64,000 bases of DNA from Iodobacter fluviatilis (GTDB lineage Bacteria; Pseudomonadota; Gammaproteobacteria; Burkholderiales; Chitinibacteraceae). The stretch covers positions 310,001-374,000 of the forward strand of contig NZ_CP025781.1 of the NCBI RefSeq assembly GCF_004194535.1, read 5' to 3'. Below, piece after piece: positions 20,001-27,530 of the stretch. The notes below the pieces were generated by a model. The model ran no database searches and was not told the DNA's origin. It worked only from the letters and a program-made list of their open reading frames with translations. Both the position numbers and the translations under genes were made by a program. Numbering within the stretch: the stretch's first letter is position 1; each line of letters starts with the position of its first letter.

Positions 20001-21130
20001 ATCACACCAACCGTGACCTCAGCGATTTAGGCTCATTTGATTTAGTCATCGCTAGCTACGGTATGTTGCAGCAAGATGCAGAGGCCTTTGCGGCTCAGCA
20101 CTGGCATACCGTGGTATTAGACGAAGCGCAGGCAATTAAAAACGCCGCCACCAAGCGAAGCCAAGCGGCAATGGCGCTCAATGCCGATTTCAAAATGATT
20201 GCCAGCGGCACACCCGTAGAAAACCACCTTGGCGAGCTGTGGAATTTATTCCGTTTTATCAACCCTGGCCTGCTTGGATCGAAAGAGCGCTTTGCCGCCA
20301 AATTTAGCGGCCCAATAGAGCGTGGTGATAAAACCGCCCGTGGGCATTTGAAAAAACTGATCCAACCGTTTATCCTGCGCCGCACCAAGACGCAAGTGCT
20401 CAGCGAATTACCGCCGCGCACCGAAATCACCCTGCAAGTTGAGCTATCCAAAGATGAGCGCCATTTATACGAGGCACTACGCCAAGAAGCAGTAGAAAAG
20501 CTCGATGCCGCAGGTGGGGATGAAAACCGCGCCATGCGAGTACTAGCCGAAATCACCCGTTTACGCCGCTTTTGTTGCAATCCTAAGCTGGTACTGCCCA
20601 CATCCACGCTCACTGCGAGTAAACTCGCCGCCTTTGCAGAAATTACCGAAGAGCTGCTTGAAAACAAGCATAAAGCACTGGTTTTCAGCCAGTTTGTCGA
20701 TCATCTAGCGATTGTGCGTGAATGGCTGGAAGAAAAAGGCATCAGCTACCAATATCTGGATGGCAGCACACCGATTATGGAGCGCAAAAAACGCGTTGAT
20801 GCTTTTCAGGCGGGTATTGGCGATGTGTTTTTAATCAGCTTAAAAGCCGGCGGCACCGGCTTAAACCTAACCGCCGCCGATTATGTGATCCACCTAGACC
20901 CATGGTGGAATCCAGCGGTGGAAGACCAAGCCTCTGATCGAGCCCATCGTATGGGCCAGCTAAGGCCGGTTACCATTTACCGCCTTGTGGCCAAAGACAC
21001 CATTGAAGCGCAAATTATTAACCTGCACGCCGAAAAACGCGACCTCGCCGACAGCCTGCTCGAAGGCGGAGAAGCCACAGGCAAAATGGATACCGCAGCG
21101 TTGTTGGGGTTGCTACGAGGTGGGAATTAA
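17072..21130 (+). CDS. SNF2-family DEAD/DEAH helicase-like ATPase
   Basis: The 1352-residue protein has a long N-terminal half (about 1-880) without recognisable motifs except a SWIM/TPR-like helical region. A complete SNF2 ATPase follows: Walker A ADDMGLGKTVQSLALLLTRA (about 920-940), Walker B LDEAQAIKN, GTPVENHLGELWNLFRF, then the helicase C domain with LVFSQFVDHLAIV, LISLKAGGTGLNLTAADYVI and DRAHRMGQLRPVTIYRL. Bacterial SNF2 proteins of this type (RapA- or HepA-like in a broad sense) probably translocate on double-stranded DNA. The actual substrate is unknown and no nuclease domain is seen. The position next to mfd suggests a DNA or transcription transaction role, but this is inference. 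It is intact and shows no sign of being part of a defence island. Confidence 0.9.
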   Translation: MPTSLPAIHSDDLPLLYAMALLQEPVTQARLVLLLTLRKEKMADGTAYDPPKIKACLARLMLQKAIALQVGMGYALEDEHTFPVLLKLKQTGWLPSWVGSLRELFTQQHEYSPWKTYDAEFCQREVMFAAFCGQLELLGEWRQRLGLAHQLTQHFFESSSGQLLFSLLDDEIQSQLVHDALLDSAWSLSDCNSIYHYALSMFENSFCDWPLLSAQLAAHALLRGDLAQLKQIQAKTPAQFLAENLAALATLRGEYAIAVEIYEALIKAHKQGSGKRKFFLENTDGLLYIVALLGLNSPASLKLAKAQIDDGHKQKHAYAYLALKPLSDHLVLGVPLISSSPSYVHQPSDCDGLFEALALFWQDSNVDDSWCKKLITARSKAEKNGYQWIAAELDVLIHRQFAKPLAFPGWHAQQQLTPLVSAIVREEGWQRALVALSQLKAGSAASTSDTRIAWLVEESHGDIRIEPREQKKSAKGIWSKGRAVALRRLLQEQGTLAGMSDQDKRVASCIRKSYNNYYGGSDYELDGETALGHLIGHPALFWLDAPDVRIDIAKGDVALLLKEKNGQITLELDPDMDSNAPFIWKKETPTRLVIYSSSPEIKQIAGILGTGLAVPVAAKAQLVDVITAIAPHIAIHSDLPELAAHVESVPADVTLYAHLLPLQEGLRLQLLVRPMAGGSWMTPAKGSVNVLGEIEGRAVQAVRDLSLEKKRLKRVIDASPTLSQAEQNGLEWELFHPELCLELLAELKTFGDDTLQLVWPEGERFRLNSTRGLAQMSLTVKKQGEWFVAGGELTLDDGRVLALRELLQMMDKAEGRFLPLGDGDYLALTEAFKKRLDELRVLAEMGKDGLKISALTAPLLAELAGEVGDLQSDAEWQAQVAKLDSLADFQPKVPSTLQAELRDYQLEGFQWLSRLARWGVGACLADDMGLGKTVQSLALLLTRAPQGPALVIAPLSVALNWQAEAIRFAPTLKVQTYHTNRDLSDLGSFDLVIASYGMLQQDAEAFAAQHWHTVVLDEAQAIKNAATKRSQAAMALNADFKMIASGTPVENHLGELWNLFRFINPGLLGSKERFAAKFSGPIERGDKTARGHLKKLIQPFILRRTKTQVLSELPPRTEITLQVELSKDERHLYEALRQEAVEKLDAAGGDENRAMRVLAEITRLRRFCCNPKLVLPTSTLTASKLAAFAEITEELLENKHKALVFSQFVDHLAIVREWLEEKGISYQYLDGSTPIMERKKRVDAFQAGIGDVFLISLKAGGTGLNLTAADYVIHLDPWWNPAVEDQASDRAHRMGQLRPVTIYRLVAKDTIEAQIINLHAEKRDLADSLLEGGEATGKMDTAALLGLLRGGN

Positions 21131-21149
21131 ACCCTTCAACCCCTAACTT

Positions 21150-21258
21150 CTGTAGACACCGAGATCAGGGGAGAACACAGAGCACACGGAGAAAAAACTA
21201 TTCTCTCCTTAGGGTTTCTCTGTGTGCTCCGTGTTCTCATTTAGCTCTGTGTCTACAG
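21150..21258. repeat. 109-bp palindromic intergenic repeat
   Basis: Outer arms CTGTAGACAC (21150-21159) and GTGTCTACAG (21249-21258) are perfect complements. Inner arms at 21171-21194 and 21215-21238 (24 bases each) pair with two mismatches, both compatible with G-T pairing in RNA. The core words are AACACAGAGCACACGGAG and its near complement. It fills the gap after the SNF2 gene and could fold into one long hairpin; it looks like a dispersed mobile palindrome. Confidence 0.6.
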
Positions 21259-21295
21259 ACCTTTTAGAATTTTTTACACTTATTGGAAATACAGT

Positions 21296-21991
21296 ATGTC
21301 AGCACTAAAGCAAGCCGAACTAGAACGCCTAGATGCGTTTTTAATGTCTGAAGCCACTGGCGCAGAAACGATGGATTTGGAAATGCTCGATGGCTTCTTT
21401 GTTGCGCTGGCCATCAGCCCAGAACAGGCGCCTGAAGAAGAATGGCTGCCGCATATTTTTGAAGGCCAAGCGCCAGAATTTAAAGACGCGGAAGAAAAAG
21501 ATGAGATCATCGCCCTGATCCAACGTCACCACGCCGCTATTCAAGCCGCGTTTTCACTGAAAGCGCGCAATAAAGAAACCGAAGAGCCGATGTATGTACC
21601 GATCGTGCTGCAAGATGAAGGCATCGATGAAAAATGGCGTGAAATGCTGGGCGCTTACTGGGCATCTGGCTTTAGAGCGGGTATTTTGCTGCGCGAAGAC
21701 CTCTGGCAAGACACGCTGGATGAAAACGAAGACCTTTACGAAGTCGTCGCCAAGATTCTGACCTTAGAACTAGGCCATCACCCTGATGACGAAGAACAAG
21801 TATTAAGCATTAAAGCCCGCGATGCGCTGATTGACGAGCTGCCTTGGCTGATCGAAGACGTGCTGCACTGGTGGCTAAATAAACAATTTGGCAAAGTAGA
21901 AACCGTGGTGCATACCCAGCCTAAAATTGGCCGCAATGACCCTTGCAGCTGTGGTAGCGGCAAAAAATTCAAAAAGTGCTGCGGCGCATAA
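21296..21991 (+). CDS. UPF0149 (YgfB/YecA) family protein with SEC-C zinc motif
   Basis: The 231-residue protein has an acidic N-terminal YecA/YgfB-type helical domain (about 1-180), including [18 protein letters not shown] and the GFRAGILL segment. A C-terminal SEC-C motif, [17 protein letters not shown] (about residues 213-229), has the Cys-x-Cys-x8-Cys-Cys zinc-binding pattern also found at the SecA C-terminus. The family is cytoplasmic and of unknown function; the SEC-C motif suggests zinc-dependent binding to ribosomes or SecB-like partners. It sits alone between the palindromic repeat and a periplasmic protein gene. Confidence 0.88.
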   Translation: MSALKQAELERLDAFLMSEATGAETMDLEMLDGFFVALAISPEQAPEEEWLPHIFEGQAPEFKDAEEKDEIIALIQRHHAAIQAAFSLKARNKETEEPMYVPIVLQDEGIDEKWREMLGAYWASGFRAGILLREDLWQDTLDENEDLYEVVAKILTLELGHHPDDEEQVLSIKARDALIDELPWLIEDVLHWWLNKQFGKVETVVHTQPKIGRNDPCSCGSGKKFKKCCGA

Positions 21992-22069
21992 GCCGCTAAA
22001 TAAGCGCCAAAATCCAGCAAAGAAGAAGAGGCGCGCTATGCTTAAGCTAGAAATTTAGCGAGCCTTATC

Positions 22070-22831
22070 ATGAAAAGCCTCTTTCTTCTGAGCTGCCTCA
22101 CCCTCTCCCTCTATAGCCCACTCTCTGCAGCCCAAGAAAACGTCAAACTTTGCTTTGATAACGAAGACGCTTATCCCAGCACCTTAAAAAATGGCACAGG
22201 TTTAAGTTTTTATCTGCTTAATATGGTTGCTGATCGGCTTAATATCAGCTTCACTTATAAGGCTCTGCCTTGGAAACGCTGCCTTAAAGAAGTACAAGCG
22301 GGCAGCTACGATGGCGTTATTGGCATTGCCTATTTGCCAGAGCGGCGCAGCATTGCAGCTTTCCCCATCAATAATCAAGCAGAACCGCAGCACGAATACC
22401 GGCTACTCACCACAACCCGCTCGGTTTATCGGCATAAAGACAGCACCAGCTTTTGGGATGGACAGCAGTTCTCCACCTTGCAAGGCCCTGTCGGCGTACA
22501 AGCGGGTTATTTAGCCGCCAATATCCTTAAGCAAAAAAAAATTCCTATTGAAGATAGCTCGCAATCGGTGGATGACCTCTTCAGAAAACTAGATATGGGG
22601 ATCATTCAAATCGCCGTAGCTGAAGAACGCCAGAGCGTTCGCAGCCTAAAATCACATCCAGAATATGCAAAAACCATAGAAAAATTACCCCAGCCCTTTC
22701 TAGTCAGCGATTTATTCCTCGCTTTTTCGCATGACTATCAAAAGCGCAAACTCAAACAAAGCCAAGATATTTGGCAAGATATCGAGCGCGTGCGCGAATC
22801 TAGTCATTTTAAAAACGTCACCCAAGAATAA
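22070..22831 (+). CDS. periplasmic solute-binding protein, family 3-like
   Basis: The 253-residue protein has a signal peptide (MKSLFLLSCLTLSLYSPLSA, cleavage near 20). The fold pattern is that of SBP_bac_3 proteins: KLCFDNEDAYPS at the start of the mature chain, GLSFYLLNMVADRLNISFTY, ALPWKRCLKEVQAGSYDGVI and the second lobe after LQGPVGVQAGYLA. The motif PWKRCL is frequent in the amino-acid-binding-like family of transporter-less homologues. No permease or ATPase gene is adjacent, so it may be a stand-alone sensor-like or orphan binding protein. The ligand is not predictable from sequence. Confidence 0.8.
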   Translation: MKSLFLLSCLTLSLYSPLSAAQENVKLCFDNEDAYPSTLKNGTGLSFYLLNMVADRLNISFTYKALPWKRCLKEVQAGSYDGVIGIAYLPERRSIAAFPINNQAEPQHEYRLLTTTRSVYRHKDSTSFWDGQQFSTLQGPVGVQAGYLAANILKQKKIPIEDSSQSVDDLFRKLDMGIIQIAVAEERQSVRSLKSHPEYAKTIEKLPQPFLVSDLFLAFSHDYQKRKLKQSQDIWQDIERVRESSHFKNVTQE

Positions 22832-22840
22832 AGCCTCTTT

Positions 22841-22869
22841 TTGCTGCATTGCCCAAGCAAGGTTACAAT
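22841..22869 (+). promoter_or_regulatory. putative sigma-70 promoter of serB
   Basis: TTGCTG (22841-22846) and TACAAT (22864-22869) are separated by exactly 17 bases, 10 bases after the stop of the preceding gene and about 35 before the serB ATG. Spacing and hexamers are close to consensus. Confidence 0.6.
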
Positions 22870-22904
22870 CAAGCCCCTCGCTAAATACCTGCAGAGAATC
22901 TCCT

Positions 22905-23744
22905 ATGTTTCGTCTTGTTATCCAAGCGCCAGAAATTTCCACCCAAAACCTAAAACAACTCGCTCGCCTTGCGGGTGCGCATAGCATCGAGGCCATCCAC
23001 CAGCAAGCGTTTCGTTTACAAGGTGCAGATATCAGCAATGAAGAAGCTGTGGCGGATTTTTGCGAATCCAATCAGCTCGATTTTGCTTTTATCCCCGAGG
23101 AAACCAACGTGCGGGATATTGGCCTTGTGGTGATGGATATGGATTCAACGCTGATCACCATCGAATGCATCGATGAGATTGCCGATATGCAAGGCATAAA
23201 AACGCAGGTTTCTGAAATTACCGCCAGCGCCATGCGCGGTGAAATCGACTTTAAAGAAAGCCTCAGCCGCCGTGTAGCGCTGCTGGCAGGCTTAGATGAA
23301 AGCGCCTTAGAGCGCGTTTACATCGAACGACTCAAGCTCATGCCTGGCGCAGAGGCCATGCTCAAAGGCTTTCAGGACGCAGGAGCCAAAACGCTATTAA
23401 TTTCAGGCGGCTTTACCTTCTTTACCGAAAAACTACAAAGCAGGCTGGGGCTATCTCGCGCCATTGCCAATATTTTAGAAATTGAAAATGGCAAACTCAC
23501 CGGCAAAGTCATCGGCGATATTGTAGATGCAGAGCGCAAACAAGCCGAGCTCATCAAATACCGAGAAGAGCTGGGATTACGCAGCGACCAAGTGGTTGCC
23601 ATGGGCGACGGAGCCAATGATTTACCCATGCTCAAAGCAGCAGGCTTTGGCGTAGCCTGCCACGCCAAACCGTTAGTACAGCGTGAAGCGCCCTATTGCA
23701 TTAATCAGGTAGGGTTAGACGGGGTATTGAATTATTTTATTTAA
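22905..23744 (+). CDS. serB: phosphoserine phosphatase SerB
   Basis: SerB removes phosphate from O-phospho-L-serine in the last step of serine synthesis. The 279-residue protein has an N-terminal ACT-like region (about 1-70) and a HAD phosphatase domain. Motif I is MDMDSTLI with nucleophile Asp78 and acid Asp80. Motif II is LLISGGFTFF, and motifs III/IV lie in MGDGANDLPMLKAAGFGVA. The open frame extends upstream to 22731, but that part overlaps the previous gene and lies before the promoter, so I use ATG 22905. The length matches Neisseriales SerB. Confidence 0.96.
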   Translation: MFRLVIQAPEISTQNLKQLARLAGAHSIEAIHQQAFRLQGADISNEEAVADFCESNQLDFAFIPEETNVRDIGLVVMDMDSTLITIECIDEIADMQGIKTQVSEITASAMRGEIDFKESLSRRVALLAGLDESALERVYIERLKLMPGAEAMLKGFQDAGAKTLLISGGFTFFTEKLQSRLGLSRAIANILEIENGKLTGKVIGDIVDAERKQAELIKYREELGLRSDQVVAMGDGANDLPMLKAAGFGVACHAKPLVQREAPYCINQVGLDGVLNYFI

Positions 23745-23749
23745 CACTT

Positions 23750-23788
23750 AAAAAACACCACTGCAATTCTCATACAGTGGTGTTTTTT
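23750..23788. terminator. strong bidirectional rho-independent terminator
   Basis: AAAAAACACCACTG (23750-23763) pairs perfectly with CAGTGGTGTTTTTT (23775-23788) across an 11-base loop. With A and T runs on both sides it can terminate serB from the left and pilY1 from the right. Confidence 0.9.
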
Positions 23789-23790
23789 AT

Positions 23791-24135
23791 TTAGCGTACT
23801 AGTTCAGTCCAAGAGCTGCGGCGGCCTTTGAGCTGGGAGTTAAGTAAAGCAGGCCCATTGTTTAAAGTGCCATCAGGATTAACCAACTTGCTATCGTCCG
23901 TTGGCGTAACAATCGTAGGCACTTGTTTTGGATCTTCAAGCATTTGGTCATTTTGGTTTTTGCCAACGGTAAGATACTGATCGGTTGATGGGTTAGAGCA
24001 CAGCCAGTCTTTGCTGATATTTAAAGGCAATGTATATTGCCGCCCCACACCGCCTGCAGTACACACGTCACCACCTGGAATACTCGTAGAAAAACGGGCT
24101 GTTTCTGCCAGAACAACGGGATCATTGCTAAGCCG
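23791..24135 (-). pseudogene. pilY1: PilY1, C-terminal fragment (separated by IS21-family element)
   Basis: From the target-site duplication at 24135 to the stop at 23791 the reverse strand encodes the last 114 or so residues of PilY1, including ERLSNDPVVLAETARFSTSI when joined across the IS. Removing the IS and one copy of the 8-bp duplication rejoins this frame exactly to the segment that ends at 26707, which proves the insertion is precise. The fragment has no start of its own other than an internal GTG at 24066 and is unlikely to be expressed. The strong terminator follows directly. Confidence 0.85.
24128..24135. repeat. 8-bp target-site duplication, left copy
   Basis: CTAAGCCG immediately left of the IS; the same octamer lies at 26707-26714 immediately right of it. 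An 8-bp duplication is within the range reported for IS21-family elements. Confidence 0.92.
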
Positions 24136-24249
24136 TGTTGACGCCGACCGAAAACTGACCCACCACAGCTAGTTCTGCCGATCCAAAATTGACCCAGGTG
24201 CTTTACTTATTCTGCTTAACTCTTGAGCAGAGGATAAAAGGTGATCACC

Positions 24250-25770
24250 ATGGAAATGATGGGCAAAATCCGCAGGATGTATTTTCGCGATAATCTGTCG
24301 CTGCACGAAATCACCAAGCGCACGGGGCTGGCGCGTAACACTATTCGCGCTTGGGTTCGCAAACCCGCTGCCAAGGCTGAGCCGCAATACGTACGGCAGC
24401 GTAAGCCTGGCAAACTGACGCCCTATCATGCCACTCTAGAACAAGCCCTGACTGCCGACTCCTTCCGATCCAAGCAGAATCGTCGCACCGCCAAAGCCTT
24501 GTTTGAGCAGATTCAAGCTGAGGGTTATACAGGGGCTTACAGTGGCGTCACTGATTTCGTTCGTGCTTGGCGGGGCAAAGCCGGTAAGACCCCACAGGGT
24601 TTTGTGCCCTTGCAATTTGCTTTGGGCGAAGCCTTTCAATTTGATTGGAGTGAGGAGCATCTACTTATTGGTGGTATTTATCGGCGCATTCAAGTTTCCC
24701 ATCTGAAATTGTGTGCCAGTCGCGCCTTCTGGTTAGTGGCCTATCCCAGTCAAGGGCATGAAATGTTGTTCGATGCGCATACTCGATCCTTTGCGGCTTT
24801 AGGGGGTGTGCCGCGCCGAGGCATTTACGACAATATGAAGACCGCTGTTGATAAGGTATTGAAAGGCAAAGGCCGGATCGTGAATGCCCGATTCTCGGTG
24901 ATGTGCGCCCATTATTTGTTTGATCCCGACTTTTGCAATGTCGCCTCTGGCTGGGAAAAAGGCGTGGTTGAAAAGAATGTCCAAGATAGTCGGCGGCGAA
25001 TCTGGCTGGAGGCGCAAAGCATCAAGTTCAGTACCTTTGACGCATTGAATGCGTGGCTGGCCGAGCGTTGTCGCGTCTTATGGGGCGTGCTCAGGCATCC
25101 CGAATTCAAAGGTCTGAGCATTGCCGAGATGTTGGAGCAAGAGCGTTTAGAAATGATGCCGATGCCGACCCCGTTTGATGGTTACGTTGAGCATCTGGCT
25201 CGGGTTTCCAGCACCTGTTTAATCACCGTCGCGCGCAATCGTTACTCGGTGCCTTGTGAATGGTCGCGGCAGCGTGTGAGTGTGCGCTTGTATCCCACGC
25301 AAGTTGTGGTGGTGGCGAATAATGAAATCATGGCCCGACATCAGCGGCTGACGGGGCAACAGCAGGTGAGCTTTGATTGGCTGCACTATATTCCGCTGAT
25401 TGCCCGTAAGCCGGGGGCCTTACGCAATGGTGCGCCCTTTACGTCGATGCCTGCGCCCTTATTGCAGCTCAAGGAAAGGTTGTTACGGCGTAACGGGGGA
25501 GACAAGGTGATGGCGCAAGTGCTGGCCACGGTTCCGGTGGCGGGTTTGGATGCAGTACTGGTTGCGGTTGAGTTGGTACTGGAGTCAGGCGTCATCAGCA
25601 TTGAACACATTTTAAATGTAGTGGCGCGATTGAATGACCCACCGTCCGCTATTAGCGCTGAAACGCAGCTGCAATTAGTAGAAGAACCGCAGGCGAACAC
25701 CCAGCGTTACGACGGCTTGCGTGCAGCGAGCGAGTTCGACAGCGACCACGAGGAGTCGAGCCATGCATGA
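24250..25770 (+). CDS. istA: IS21-family transposase IstA
   Basis: The 506-residue DDE transposase has an N-terminal helix-turn-helix ([20 protein letters not shown]). The integrase core shows FQFDWSEEH for the first Asp, [20 protein letters not shown] for the second, and [20 protein letters not shown] with the Glu. The C-terminal beta barrel with [10 protein letters not shown] follows. I prefer ATG 24250, preceded by AAGGTG at good distance, over the in-frame GTG at 24241. Its stop overlaps the istB start by 8 bases, so istB is translationally coupled. Confidence 0.94.
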   Translation: MEMMGKIRRMYFRDNLSLHEITKRTGLARNTIRAWVRKPAAKAEPQYVRQRKPGKLTPYHATLEQALTADSFRSKQNRRTAKALFEQIQAEGYTGAYSGVTDFVRAWRGKAGKTPQGFVPLQFALGEAFQFDWSEEHLLIGGIYRRIQVSHLKLCASRAFWLVAYPSQGHEMLFDAHTRSFAALGGVPRRGIYDNMKTAVDKVLKGKGRIVNARFSVMCAHYLFDPDFCNVASGWEKGVVEKNVQDSRRRIWLEAQSIKFSTFDALNAWLAERCRVLWGVLRHPEFKGLSIAEMLEQERLEMMPMPTPFDGYVEHLARVSSTCLITVARNRYSVPCEWSRQRVSVRLYPTQVVVVANNEIMARHQRLTGQQQVSFDWLHYIPLIARKPGALRNGAPFTSMPAPLLQLKERLLRRNGGDKVMAQVLATVPVAGLDAVLVAVELVLESGVISIEHILNVVARLNDPPSAISAETQLQLVEEPQANTQRYDGLRAASEFDSDHEESSHA

Positions 25771-26563
25771 GATGAGTGTTGAACTCAAAGCCTTGCGCTT
25801 GCATGGGATGGCGGCCGCTTGGCTGGATCTGAAGAGCCAGGGCGGCCAGAGTATGGAAACGTGTGGCTGGCTGATTGAGCATTTATTGCAAGCAGAACAC
25901 AGCGATCGTAAGGTGCGCTCGATTCAGCATCAAATGAGCGCAGCGAAGTTTCCCGTGCATCGTGATTTAGCGGGATTTGACTTTAGCGCGAGCAAGGCAG
26001 ATCAAGCACTGGTCAATCAACTGGCGACATTGGCCTTTACCGACACGGCACAAAATACCGTACTGATTGGCGGCCCAGGCACGGGTAAAACACATTTGGC
26101 CACGGCGTTAGCGATCGGCGGGATCACGCATCACGGCAAGCGCGGCCGTTTTTATTCGACCGTGGATTTGGTCAATTTACTGGAAAAAGAAAAACGTGAA
26201 GGCAAAGCAGGTCGTATTGCACTCGCGCTGATGCGAGTGGATGTGGTGATTTTGGATGAACTGGGCTACTTACCCTTTAGTCAGGCCGGAGGCGCATTGC
26301 TGTTTCATTTGTTGTCGAAGCTCTATGAGCACACCAGCGTCATCATCACCACGAATCTGAACTTCTCGGAATGGTCGAGTGTATTTGGCGATGCCAAGAT
26401 GACGACGGCGTTGTTGGATCGGCTGACGCACCATTGCCACATTGTAGAAACGGGGAATGACTCCTACCGTTTCCAGCACAGCAGCTTAGCAGCAAAAACG
26501 AAGATAAAACAAAGGGAGCAAAGCAGAAAGGAGGAAGCGCGTACCGAGGCTGAGCGGTTTTAA
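25763..26563 (+). CDS. istB: IS21-family helper ATPase IstB
   Basis: The 266-residue AAA+ protein assembles on DNA and helps IstA choose and bend the target. Walker [16 protein letters not shown], Walker [22 protein letters not shown] (core ILDELGY) and sensor [17 protein letters not shown] are intact. The open frame extends back to 25721 inside istA, but the ATG at 25763 (ATGCATGAG, overlapping the istA stop) has a GAGGAG ribosome site before it. The C-terminal tail is rich in Lys, Arg and Glu. Confidence 0.94.
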   Translation: MHEMSVELKALRLHGMAAAWLDLKSQGGQSMETCGWLIEHLLQAEHSDRKVRSIQHQMSAAKFPVHRDLAGFDFSASKADQALVNQLATLAFTDTAQNTVLIGGPGTGKTHLATALAIGGITHHGKRGRFYSTVDLVNLLEKEKREGKAGRIALALMRVDVVILDELGYLPFSQAGGALLFHLLSKLYEHTSVIITTNLNFSEWSSVFGDAKMTTALLDRLTHHCHIVETGNDSYRFQHSSLAAKTKIKQREQSRKEEARTEAERF

Positions 26564-26690
26564 GCCGAACCTGAAGGCGTAAAAATAGCGGGTGAGTGGC
26601 CCGCTATTTGCTAGACTTATGCACAGTTGCTCCGATAAAAAGCAACGCTCGGCCCTGGGTCAAAATTCGATCGGCAGGGTGGGTCAAATT

Positions 26691-27530
26691 TCAATCGGCG
26701 TGAACACTAAGCCGCTCTTTGGTAAACATCATATCTGCCCGCCAGCCTTTGAGCTGCTGCTTGCATGATAGTAAATCTCCGGCTGGCACTTGATTAGCCG
26801 CCCGTTTTAAAGTGATGGTGTCATAATCGGAAGTTGAGCTGCATTTATCCGATAAATTGCCCGTATCTACCGTGTCTATCATCCCTACGCTGCCACCCAG
26901 GTTATCTTTAATAGTTTTATCGCAGGTTTTTTCTAAGACCAACGGGCTTAAAGCCGTTGAAGTCCGCAGGGCCGCAAAGCTGTTATCCATAATGGCACTT
27001 GCAGGATTCACAATCAGCCCATAAAACGTTTGGGTATCACTGCTTACCATATCGGCCTGATTCAAATAACGCCCCGTACCAAACGTAAGGTAATGCATGG
27101 GTGTAGCGCTATTTACATCATGAGGAACAATCACTGGCGCAGTCGTAATTGGCTGGCGTAGTGCATCCGTGCCCGTTTGGGCTACTTTGATCGCTTGGCT
27201 GCTGCCATCGCCCAACTTAAAGCGCCAAAGATTACCGGCCAAATCGCCTGCATAAGCCATCAAAATACTATCGTCCACATTTTGACGCTCCATCAATACG
27301 CCAATTTTAGCGATGCCACAGCGCCCACCTGCCGTAGTGCCACTATTGACGCAAGACGTTGATAGCGTTTGCTCCAGCGCCCCAGTGCCCGCATTCAGCA
27401 CAAACACATAGCCCTTGCCATCGCTATTATCGTAACCGCTACTAAGCAGCACTTTCCATTGGCCGTTGAGTTTACCTACCACTGGAAACCCATAAGTTTG
27501 CCCTAAGCGAGCATCACTAAAGCTCCACAA
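26691..27530 (-). pseudogene. pilY1: PilY1, middle fragment (between frameshift and IS)
   Basis: The frame encodes PLWSFSDARLGQTYGFPVVG and the beta-propeller continuation of PilY1, with GYDNSDGKGYVFVLNAGTG and NLWRFKLGDG blade motifs. On its left side the PilY1 sequence stops at the target duplication (26707-26714) and the last codons to 26691 are IS sequence. On its right side it is out of frame by one base with the N-terminal part. The blade segments contain Ca-binding-like DNSDGKG, as in Pseudomonas PilY1. No independent start is convincing. Confidence 0.85.
26707..26714. repeat. 8-bp target-site duplication, right copy
   Basis: CTAAGCCG directly after the right end of the IS, identical to 24128-24135. 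Confidence 0.92.

Larger units (their letters stand above)
24136..26706 (+). mobile_element. complete IS21-family insertion sequence (2571 bp)
   Basis: The element begins TGTTGACGCC and ends with the near complement GGCGTGAACA. Imperfect 29-bp terminal inverted repeats (24136-24164 and 26678-26706) differ at about five positions and share TGACCCACC. A second subterminal repeat containing CTGCCGATC and TTGACCCAGG occurs at both ends (from about 24175, and 26651-26676), giving the multiple terminal repeats typical of IS21. It carries istA and istB with an 8-base overlap and lies in pilY1 in the opposite orientation. Both genes are open and the ends intact, so it should still be mobile. Confidence 0.94.

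Noticed and set aside
20095-20667. Reverse-strand open frame (190 codons) inside the SNF2 gene
   Set aside because: Composition is that of an antisense shadow; the SNF2 motifs on the plus strand are intact.
17072-21130. SNF2 helicase as part of a phage-defence system
   Set aside because: No nuclease, methyltransferase or other defence gene is adjacent; neighbours are mfd and housekeeping genes.
22731-22904. Upstream extension of serB
   Set aside because: It lies inside the preceding gene and before the likely promoter; the ATG at 22905 matches the family start.
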